Assembly (NCBI GenBank): GCA_963700785.1
Contig: CAVOYZ010000012.1
Span: 62,001 to 126,000, forward strand
DNA length: 64,000 bases
From: CAXMST01 sp963700785
Lineage (GTDB): Bacteria; Actinomycetota; Thermoleophilia; Solirubrobacterales; 70-9
Direction: 5' to 3'
The translations under genes and the position numbers were made by a program. This document shows positions 57,467 to 64,000 of this stretch, in pieces. The notes under the pieces were generated by a model. The model was not told where the DNA came from and did no database searches. It was given only the letters and a program-made list of their open reading frames with translations. Position 1 is the stretch's first letter. Every line of letters begins with the position of its first letter.

Positions 57467-57982
57467 GGACCCGAGGCTCCCAGTCGCGCCGCCGACTCCG
57501 AGCCGCGGGAAGGAGGGCCGCTGCTGCCGTCGAAGTAGGCGTGCGGACGTGGCTCGCAAGAATGAGCGGCCGGCCGCGTTTGCAAAGGAAGAGGACGAGG
57601 GCCATCTTTCGGACTTCCGCCGGGCCGCGAAAGCGTCTTGCGGCGGAGAAGGCTCCTAGTACCAGGAGAGGGCCCCGAGCACGCGGTGTGGGAACGGCAC
57701 ACCGCGGCTCGGCCCTGCGCGGACCGCACCGCCGCTCGGCCCTGTGCGCGGGCCGCGGTCCCAGCGCCGCCGTCCACACGCTTCCGCCCGGAACTAATGG
57801 CTGCGGAGGTGGTGTCGATGGGGGGTATTGCGAGGGAGCCGTTCACTCCCGCGTCAGGGCCGGGGGCGTTGAACGCGTCGCCCGGCCCATTTACTGCTAG
57901 CCGATCGCGGGCTCGGCTTCAGGCCTCGTCCCGCCGTCGACCCGTTCGGATACCCTGCGGTCGTCTTCGAGGAGGAGTCGAG
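57467..57982 (+). other. Gene-free spacer of about 515 bp
   Basis: No frame here shows normal coding character. It contains a partial direct repeat (CGGCTCGGCCCTGCGCGG and CCGCTCGGCCCTGTGCGC, around 57702 and 57733) and a TACCCT hexamer near 57951 plus GAGGAGGAG serving the next gene. Otherwise nothing identified. Confidence 0.5.
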
Positions 57983-58450
57983 ATGTTGGAACGGTTGAGG
58001 TCCCGGCTCGGGCAGCCGAAAGCGGCCGGGCCGCAGCAACTCGTCCGGTCGTTCGACCCCGCCGATAAACCGATCAGCGAGGACGGTCTGATCGTCGATG
58101 CGGGCGGCTGGCGGGCTGAGGCCGGTGAGACGCGGACGATCCGCCTGTTCGAGGTCCCCGATCCTGGCGTGGAGCAGTGCCTACTCGCCTACCGGGCGCA
58201 GATCAAGGGTGCGAACGTCGAGGGGCGGGCGTACCTCGAGATGTGGTGTCGGTTGCCGGGAGGGGGCGAGTTCTTTTCGAAGGGATTCCACGACGCCGTC
58301 ACCGGGACGACGGACTGGGCCAGTTTCGAGATCCCGTTTCACCTGGAGAAGGGCCAGCGCCCCGACCTGCTCAAGCTGAACATCACGATCGAGGGCGGTG
58401 GCACGATCTGGATCAAGGACGTCGAGCTGCTGCAGACCCCGCTCCGGTAA
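57983..58450 (+). CDS. Hypothetical beta-sandwich protein, possibly carbohydrate-binding-like
   Basis: 155 aa, soluble, no signal peptide. After a basic ~15-residue start the sequence (TIRLFEVPDPGVEQCLLAYRA, AYLEMWCRLPGGGEFFSK, WASFEIPFHLEKGQ, LLKLNITIEGGGTIWIKDVEL) reads as alternating beta strands like CIA30/CBM-type jelly-roll domains, ending with the typical WIKDVELLQTP strand. No catalytic residues seen. GAGGAGGAG lies before the ATG. Lone gene upstream of the PhyH dioxygenase. Confidence 0.6.
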   Translation: MLERLRSRLGQPKAAGPQQLVRSFDPADKPISEDGLIVDAGGWRAEAGETRTIRLFEVPDPGVEQCLLAYRAQIKGANVEGRAYLEMWCRLPGGGEFFSKGFHDAVTGTTDWASFEIPFHLEKGQRPDLLKLNITIEGGGTIWIKDVELLQTPLR

Positions 58451-58530
58451 CCACCGGACCAGGGCTCAAGTACGGAGGTTGCATGGGGACGCAGCCCCGG
58501 GCTGACTCCTGATGGACCAAACTGCGCACC

Positions 58531-59361
58531 ATGGAGAGGATCGAAGCTGCTCTGACCGCCGGCGAGCTCGCCGAAATCTTTCGGAGAGATGGGGTGGTCG
58601 TGCTCCGGGATCTTCTCGGCGTGGACGAGTTGGAGGTGCTCGCCCGTGGAGTCGAGCGCAACCTCGCGGACCTCAGTCCCCTCGCGCTGAACGCGACGAG
58701 ACCGGGCGAGCCGGGGGCGTTCATCGAGGACTTCCGCAACTGGCAACGGATACCGGAGTACGAGCAGGTGATCCGGGAGTCCTCGCTGGGTCGGGTCGCC
58801 GGCGAGCTGATGGCCTCGGAGCAGGTGCGCCTCTTCCACGACCACCTGCTGGTCAAGGAGGCCGGAACGGCCGATCGCAGCCCCTGGCATCAGGATCAGC
58901 CCTACTACTGCATCGACGGCGGGCAGACCGTTTCCTTCTGGATCCCGCTGGATCCGGTCGAGCGGTCCAACACGCTCGAGTTCGTCACCGGATCCCACGC
59001 CGGCAGCTGGTTCATGCCGCGCTCGTTCGTCAAGGGCACGTCGATGGTGTTCGAGGAGGGGGCCCTCGACGAGGTCCCCGACATCGAGGCGGACCGCGAC
59101 TCGTGGGAGATCCACGGCTGGGCCATGGAGCCCGGCGATGCGGTGGCGTTCAACATGCTCACCCTCCACGCGGCCGCCGGCTCGCGGACGCACCGGCGCG
59201 CCTTCTCATTGCGGCTGATCGGCGACGACGTCCGCTACGCGCCGCGCCCGCACCGGACCAGCCCGCCGTTCGAGGAGCTCGAGGGCGGCCGGTTGGAGCC
59301 GGGAGCGCCGATGGACCACCCGCTGTTCCCGGTGATCTGGCAGCGCGACGACGCAGCCTGA
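58531..59361 (+). CDS. Phytanoyl-CoA dioxygenase (PhyH) family Fe(II)/2-oxoglutarate enzyme
   Basis: 276 aa. The iron facial triad is visible: His120 and Asp122 in WHQDQPYY, and distal His213 in LTLHAAAGS, followed by THRRAFSLR with the Arg that binds 2-oxoglutarate. WIPLDPVERSNTLEFVTGSH is a typical PhyH block. These enzymes hydroxylate lipids, osmolytes or natural products (ectoine hydroxylase is a relative). The substrate is unknown and no biosynthetic cluster adjoins. No Shine-Dalgarno is evident. Confidence 0.88.
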   Translation: MERIEAALTAGELAEIFRRDGVVVLRDLLGVDELEVLARGVERNLADLSPLALNATRPGEPGAFIEDFRNWQRIPEYEQVIRESSLGRVAGELMASEQVRLFHDHLLVKEAGTADRSPWHQDQPYYCIDGGQTVSFWIPLDPVERSNTLEFVTGSHAGSWFMPRSFVKGTSMVFEEGALDEVPDIEADRDSWEIHGWAMEPGDAVAFNMLTLHAAAGSRTHRRAFSLRLIGDDVRYAPRPHRTSPPFEELEGGRLEPGAPMDHPLFPVIWQRDDAA

Positions 59362-59440
59362 CGCGGGCGCCGGGGTAGAAGCAGTCCCCGATCGTGGAGC
59401 CCGCTTCGGTGTTGCCCGGCTTGTAGAGTCACCGGCTCGC

Positions 59441-60199
59441 ATGTTCGGGCGATCTGGCAAGGGCAAGTCGGGCCGGCGGGAAGAGAAGGGCCGCGGGCTC
59501 GATCTCACCGCCCAGCAGTGGGTCGTGGCATTCCTGGTCGGGACTGCCACCGTGCTTGCCGCTGCCTTCGGCTGGCGCGCCGCGGCGATCGGAAGCACGG
59601 CGGCGTTCGACGACCGCCAGTCGATCTCGGAGACGCTCGCCGCCGAGCGACAGACGATCGATGTCGGTCTTGGAGCGGCGAACGACAACCTGGACTACAC
59701 GCGCTACCTCGCCGACTACGCCGTCGCGGCTGAGCTCGACAACCAGGCTGACGCTCAGGAGAAGGCTGGACGCCAGAAGGCCGCTTCAGACGCACGCCGG
59801 GAGGCGCAGCTCTTGCGACGATCCTCCACCCAGCGTGCCGCCGACGCCGGGGTCTTCGGCCGTTACAGCATCGCCGGTGATCTGGCGCAGCCGAGCGCTA
59901 CGCCCCGCCCCTTCAACCTCGAGGATCGCGTCGAGGCCCGCAGGGTGGAGGAGGCGACCGGAATCGACTCGCCGGGACAGCTTGACCCCGACCGCTGGGC
60001 CCAGGAGGCGGAGGGTATCCGCGACCGCATCAACGGGCTCGCCGTCTGGTCGCTGATCATGCTGATTGCGGTCCTGTTGTTCACGGTCGGCGAGGCGAAC
60101 TCGGCGCGACGACCCGTCTTCTACGCGGCGACTGCGCTCGGTGTGGTCGTGCTGTTGGCCGGGGGCGTCGGCGGGCTGACGACCGACTTCTTCGCATGA
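59441..60199 (+). CDS. Membrane protein with extracytoplasmic coil, module gene 1
   Basis: 252 aa, no family recognised. A basic N-terminus (FGRSGKGKSGRREEKGR), one helix (VVAFLVGTATVLAAAFGW), a ~150-residue charged segment (AAERQTIDVGLGAANDNLDY, KAASDARREAQLLRRSS), then two C-terminal helices ending in a TDFFA tail. The topology suggests a coil outside the membrane between helix 1 and helix 2. It overlaps the next gene by 4 bp (ATGA), and that gene has the same layout at its N-terminus, so the two are probably paralogous partners. Confidence 0.65.
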   Translation: MFGRSGKGKSGRREEKGRGLDLTAQQWVVAFLVGTATVLAAAFGWRAAAIGSTAAFDDRQSISETLAAERQTIDVGLGAANDNLDYTRYLADYAVAAELDNQADAQEKAGRQKAASDARREAQLLRRSSTQRAADAGVFGRYSIAGDLAQPSATPRPFNLEDRVEARRVEEATGIDSPGQLDPDRWAQEAEGIRDRINGLAVWSLIMLIAVLLFTVGEANSARRPVFYAATALGVVVLLAGGVGGLTTDFFA

Positions 60200-61792
60200 G
60201 CGAGAACGACGACAGCGCCGGCCGGGCGGCGGAGGAGCCGCGCGAGGAGGAGTCGGGCAAGGGCCCTCTGCGTATCTGGATCGCGGTCTCTCTCGCCGCG
60301 ATCGCGGTCGTCGGTGCCGGGATCGGGATCCTTCAGACCGATGCGAGCACGAATGAGTCGAACACGGCTCGGGAGACCACGCGGACCGCGGTCGGCGCCC
60401 TGAGAGCCGGCGTGATCGAGGATGCGGCGCTGCTGCTCGAGGAGGACATCGACGCCGAGTCGGACGCCCTGCTCCGTGAGCGGGCGTTCGTCGCCGGCGA
60501 GGCCGGCGCCGCCGAGCCCCTGTCGTTCGTGGAGCTCCGGGACATCATTCCGGAGGGCAGCGATCTGCCCGGTGCCCGCACCCGCGAGGCGCTGCGCGAG
60601 CTGTCATTCGACAGCCAGAGGCTTGCCCTCCGCCAAGCAGCCCTCGCTGAGACGAGGGTTACCTGGAACGACCGCAGCACGCAGTACACGACGGCGATCG
60701 CGGTGCTCGCCGTCGCGCTTGTTCCTCGTCGGCTTCTCGCTTGCCCTTGCGGGCAGACGGCGCCTGGTGTTCTATGTGCTCGGGGTCGTGGTCGCGCTCG
60801 TGACCATCGGCGTGACCGTCTACATCGCCCTACTCGATATCCCCGAGACGCCGGATGACGCGATCGCGGCCACCGCTCGCGGGACGGTCGCCTCCGAGCA
60901 GGGCGGCCAGGACCGCGCCGTCAGGCTTCTCAGCGATGCGATCGAAATCGACGACGACTACGCCGCCCCCTACTCGCGTCGCGCGGTCGCGCGCGTGCTC
61001 GCGGAGAACCCCGACCTGCAGGAGACCGGTGCGTTCACCGGGGATGCCGCAACCCTCGAAGAAGCGCTCGACGACGCGCGCCGAGGCTTCGAGCTAAGCG
61101 GGGACCGCGACCTGCTCGCGCTCACGTTCGCGGCGATCACCGGCCTCTACGCCGGCGCGTACGAGCGATCGGTGCCGGCTGCGACCGAGGCGATCGCGAT
61201 CAACGGCCAGGTCCCCGACCTGCGCCTCGTCAAGAGCGCCGCCGAGGTCGGCCTCGGCGACGAGCAGGCCGCGGTCGATTCCCTCGAGGGCGCCCTCGAG
61301 CTCCTCTCGGGGAGCGATCCGTCGGAGCGCACGCGCGACCTCGTGGCCGAGTATCTGACCTACCTCGAGCAGGTCGTCAACCGCACGCCCGAGCGGGCCG
61401 AGCTCGTCAGCCGGATCGAGGAGCGGATCATCGCCCTCGAGACCGCCTTCAGCCTCGATCGCGAGGTCTCAGGCGAGGTTCCCGGTCGCGGCTCGGTCGC
61501 GATCGACGGCCTCCGCTACCGGGATCGGCGCATCCGCCTCCGCGCCCGATGGGACGACCTCCCACCCGGCACCGCGCTCACGCTGATCGGCTTCGAGCGA
61601 CCCGCACCCGATCGCGGCTGGGTGCAGCCCCGGGAGCTTGCGCTGTTCCGCACCGTTGGCGGCAGCGGCGAGGACGCCGGTGGGGTGCCGATCGAGCGCG
61701 CCTGCACGCCGGTCGAGCTGCGGGTCGATGTCTACCTGGACGGCGCCTACAGCGAGTCGTTCACCGGGCCCGGCGGCAAGGCGACCTGCTGA
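60196..61792 (+). CDS. Membrane protein with TPR-like C-terminal domain, module gene 2 (frameshifted)
   Basis: About 531 aa after joining two frames at ~60720 (one extra base after AVLAVAL). Part 1: acidic start, helix (WIAVSLAAIAVVGAGIGIL), a ~130-residue charged domain, helix. Part 2: FLVGFSLALAGRRRLVFYVL and a further helix, then a TPR-like region (QGGQDRAVRLLSDAIEIDDDYAAPYSRRA and several repeats to ~61440) and a C-terminal beta domain with Cys (ERACTPVELRV, GGKATC). As sequenced the first frame ends at 60858 and the second has no proper start. Function unknown; a sensor or scaffold is plausible. Confidence 0.65.
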
Positions 61793-61838
61793 GCCACCGC
61801 CGTCGCGCGAAATGCCGCATTCATAGGGCTTTCCAGGA

Positions 61839-61912
61839 TGCCGGAGGAGAGACTCGAACTCCCGACACGCGGATTATGATTCCGCTGCTCTAACCAACTG
61901 AGCTACTCCGGC
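61839..61912 (-). tRNA. tRNA with CAT anticodon (Met, or Ile2 if lysidinylated)
   Basis: 74 nt. Acceptor GCCGGAG/CTCCGGC, discriminator A; D arm GCTC/GAGC; anticodon stem GCGGA/TCCGC with loop ATCATAA, anticodon CAT; variable loop GTGTC; T arm GGGAG/CTCTC (one G-T). It lacks the initiator features (three G-C pairs at the base of the anticodon stem, C1-A72), so it is elongator Met or Ile2. CCA is not encoded. Confidence 0.93.
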
Positions 61913-61965
61913 CGGACAGGGGATCGTAGCGACGCTCCCCACGCCTGGATCGGTGCCGGTGCGGC

Positions 61966-62226
61966 TCAGAAGCCGCGCTTCTCGCGGGCCTCGTTGAGCG
62001 TGCGCATCAACTCCGGGTCGCGCTCCTGGATCGCCACGTGAACCTTGTGCGAGTGCCAGCCGACCAGCAGGGCCAGCACGGCGGCGACGATCGTCCAGCC
62101 GAGCAACTCGCCCGGGCTGAAGACGCCCATCACCAACCCGAACAGGTAGAGCGCAACGACACCACCCGCCAGCGCCCAGAAGGACGGGCCGATGATGTTC
62201 ATTGCCTTGTTCAGCTTCTCCCTCAT
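61966..62226 (-). CDS. Small membrane protein, unknown function
   Basis: 86 aa with two hydrophobic helices (FWALAGGVVALYLFGLVMGVF and LLGWTIVAAVLALLVGW) between a basic start (MREKLNKAMN) and a charged cytosolic tail (VAIQERDPELMRTLNEAREKRGF). No family recognised. A TATATT hexamer lies eight bases before the ATG on the minus strand, the most A/T-rich -10 in the window, suggesting good expression. Confidence 0.65.
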   Translation of the reverse strand: MREKLNKAMNIIGPSFWALAGGVVALYLFGLVMGVFSPGELLGWTIVAAVLALLVGWHSHKVHVAIQERDPELMRTLNEAREKRGF

Positions 62227-62461
62227 CGCAGGCAAATATACGGCCGCCCGCGGTGAGCGGCAATCGGTTTCATCACGGCATCCGGTTGCGGACAAACACG
62301 GATGCCGAGGCCGCGTGCAAGCGGCCGCCCGAGTTGGTCGCGGGCCCGTCGGCGGCTCAAGGTGTCCGCCCGCGATGCCGAACTTGAGCATGACCGCCAC
62401 CGGAGATCACGGACTTCACCTTGTTCAACAGCCAGCCCACCCACTCACCTGACCGGCGCCC

Positions 62462-63148
62462 GTGCGCGGCGCCGCGGGCTCAGCGGCAACCGAGATGAGA
62501 GAGGCGATCAACAACAACCCGACGGTCCAGATGGCCGTCCTCGGCGTTGCCGGCGTGATCTTCGTCGTCTTGATGTTCACGACGGTGCTGAAGAAGGACG
62601 AACCGCCCGCGGACTCGGCGCCGGTGACTCCGGGGGTGCCGTCCGCCGTCGACAGCTCGGTCGACCCGTCGACGATCGCCCCGCCGACGGGCGCGGCGCC
62701 CGACGCCGCGGTGCCGGTGCCCGACGCCGCGGTGCCGGCAACGCCGCCGGTCGACGCCGGCAGCTCGGGCAAGGGCCTGGTTTCGAGCAAGGGACTTCCG
62801 GAGGACGTGCTCGTCGCGCTGGCGAAGCGCAAGGCGGTCGCCCTGCTGATCATCGACCCGAAGGGGATCTCCGATGCACAGGTCCGGGCCTACACCCAGC
62901 GGCTCGGTTCGCGCGACGATGTCGCGGTCTTCGTTGCCGACGCCAAGGACATCGCCGACTACTCGCGGATCACCCAAGGGGTCAGCGTCAGTCGCACCCC
63001 GGCCCTGATCGTGATCCAGCCACGCGGTCGCAAGACCGATGCCCTGGTCGCCACGGTCGCATATGGGTTCCGCGGACCGAAGAGCCTCGAGATCGCGTTC
63101 GAGGACGCGTTCTACGACGGTGGCACGGTTCCCAGCTACCCCGAGTAG
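62462..63148 (+). CDS. Single-pass membrane protein with thioredoxin-fold-like domain
   Basis: 228 aa. One helix (VQMAVLGVAGVIFVVLMFTTVL, about residues 23-44), a Pro/Ala/Val-rich linker with a PDAAVP repeat, then a ~120-residue domain (DVLVALAKRKAVALLIIDPKG, DDVAVFVADAKDIADYSRIT, VSRTPALIVIQPRG) that resembles a thioredoxin fold without the CxxC. GTG at 62462 or ATG at 62495 could be the start. Its place just before a prepilin gene suggests it serves the pilus machinery; inference only. Confidence 0.6.
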   Translation: MRGAAGSAATEMREAINNNPTVQMAVLGVAGVIFVVLMFTTVLKKDEPPADSAPVTPGVPSAVDSSVDPSTIAPPTGAAPDAAVPVPDAAVPATPPVDAGSSGKGLVSSKGLPEDVLVALAKRKAVALLIIDPKGISDAQVRAYTQRLGSRDDVAVFVADAKDIADYSRITQGVSVSRTPALIVIQPRGRKTDALVATVAYGFRGPKSLEIAFEDAFYDGGTVPSYPE

Positions 63149-63313
63149 CGGCTCCGCCGTTTTCGCGCCGCTCCCTGAATCGCCATCGCCGGGCGTGGAC
63201 AAATAGACGACCCGGAACCTGCTCAAGCTTCTCTCGGGGGCCGCCGATAAGCAATCCGACAGCTCCGGGCCCGGCTCGGAGCACACCGATTCCGATGTAT
63301 CGAGCAACCGCCG

Positions 63314-64000
63314 ATGAACGCTTCAAGCACAGCACCTGATGGCCTTCCCGACAAGTGGATCGATCGGCTGCGGTCGCAGGAGGGCTTTGGCCTGGTCGAG
63401 ACGCTGACCGCCGCGATCATGGTGACCATCCTCGCCGCGGGGACCTTCACCGCGGTGCAGTCGATGACCAAGGCCGGTGCGCAAGAGCGCACCCGGGCGA
63501 CCGGTCACGCCGTCGCTCAGGCCGACCAGTCGCGGATGCGCAACATGAAGATCGACCAGCTCGCCAACTACTCCGAGACTCGCACGGTCACCGACGGGGG
63601 CACCGAGTTCGAGGTCAAGTCCTCGGCCCAGTACGTCTCCGATGCCACCGGCACCGCCTCCTGCGGGACAGACGACGCCTCGGCCGACTACATCCGGATC
63701 AGCTCCTCGGTCGAGTGGCCGAGCATCGGCACGCGTCCGGCGGTGCTCCTGCAGAGCACGATCTCGCCGCCGAACGGCTCGATCTCGCCGAACGCCGGCG
63801 CGCTGGCGGTCAGGGTCGAGGATGCCGTGGGCAACGGCCTCGAGGGGATCGGGGTGTCCGGGACCGGCGCAACCCCCTTCAACGGCGCGACGAACGAGCT
63901 CGGTTGCGTGATCTTCGGCAACCTGACGTCGGGCAACTACCAGCTGCTGGCAAACACCGGCGGGCTGGTTGACCGCGACGGCAGCCCGCCGGTCGCGAAG
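63314..64000 (+). CDS. Type IV pilin-like (prepilin) protein, cut by window edge
   Basis: First 229 codons; the gene runs off the right edge. The type III prepilin signal is clear: a short basic leader, then G-FGLVETLTAAIMVTILAAGT, with the cleavage Gly before Phe and Glu at +5. The hydrophobic helix is followed by a soluble domain. Near the end a sequence like a carboxypeptidase regulatory or Ig-like repeat appears (VEDAVGNGLEGIGVSGTGA, LGCVIFGNLTSGNYQLLA), seen in large pilus minor components. ATG at 63314 has no clear Shine-Dalgarno. Probably the start of a PilV/PilW-like cluster. Confidence 0.78.
   Translation, partial: MNASSTAPDGLPDKWIDRLRSQEGFGLVETLTAAIMVTILAAGTFTAVQSMTKAGAQERTRATGHAVAQADQSRMRNMKIDQLANYSETRTVTDGGTEFEVKSSAQYVSDATGTASCGTDDASADYIRISSSVEWPSIGTRPAVLLQSTISPPNGSISPNAGALAVRVEDAVGNGLEGIGVSGTGATPFNGATNELGCVIFGNLTSGNYQLLANTGGLVDRDGSPPVAK

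Noticed and set aside
57467..57982. Short open frames in the spacer after PepSY
   Set aside because: Composition and codon use are unlike genes here and no start has a supporting signal.
62230..62461. Cyclic-di-GMP riboswitch before the pilus-like genes
   Set aside because: The conserved GEMM core bases are not present; only a chance GGCAAA string.

Overview
This is a contiguous 64-kb stretch of a high-GC, gene-dense bacterial chromosome. Frequent GTG and TTG starts, a DivIVA-like protein, Rex, a DUF6421/SDR/threonine-aldolase cluster, PPi-driven H+ pumping and a tsaE-tsaB-rimI-tsaD block point to a deep-branching actinobacterium, most likely class Thermoleophilia (Solirubrobacterales-like). 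That placement is inferred from gene content and style; there is no rRNA in the window. I see no insertion sequences, phage genes or CRISPR arrays.

Layout. 0-2.1 kb: a secreted Ca-binding-type protein (cut by the left edge), an ECF-type sigma factor with a membrane and Gly/Ser-rich tail, and a small DMT transporter. 2.1-7 kb: a flavin oxidoreductase, rpsA, coaE, a lytic transglycosylase and a DoxX-like protein. 7-11 kb: a three-gene metabolic module (DUF6421 fused to a Rossmann/amidotransferase-like domain, an SDR, a threonine aldolase). 11-13.5 kb: an AIM24 protein, an orphan gene and the wreck of a TPP-dependent enzyme. 13.5-20 kb: a flavodoxin-like protein, uvrB, a DivIVA-like protein and SOS-boxed uvrA. 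20-26 kb: a hexapeptide acyltransferase, a lipoprotein, the DUF2520-panC-panB pantothenate operon, FmdB and a family-4 uracil-DNA glycosylase. 25.6-33 kb: the tRNA t6A genes, a glutaredoxin-like protein, rex, a YbdK-type ligase and hppA. 33-40 kb: two TrkA proteins, a ferredoxin reductase, tRNA-Gln(CTG), a lipoprotein and a heterodimeric ABC exporter. 40-43.5 kb: a Cys-rich mini-protein, remains of a haloalkane-dehalogenase-like gene, an EamA transporter and glycerate kinase. 43.5-57.4 kb: mainly exported enzymes (two penicillin-acylase paralogues, PhoD, PepSY), with a DEAD helicase, an MDR-like DUF2855 protein, an adenylate cyclase and a flavin oxidase. 58-64 kb: a PhyH dioxygenase, a two-gene membrane module, a CAT-anticodon tRNA, and the start of a type IV pilus-like cluster cut by the right edge.

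Regulation visible in the sequence. Many start codons lie six nucleotides after a TAnnnT hexamer, the geometry of leaderless transcripts. Shine-Dalgarno leaders are mostly on genes for exported or membrane proteins. A 45-bp palindromic element occurs twice upstream of genes in the same orientation, once just ahead of uvrA.

Caution. At least seven genes carry frame breaks, and two short zones (12.4-13.5 and 40.6-41.6 kb) are riddled with them although recognisable family sequence survives. Some of these may be assembly indels rather than real mutations.
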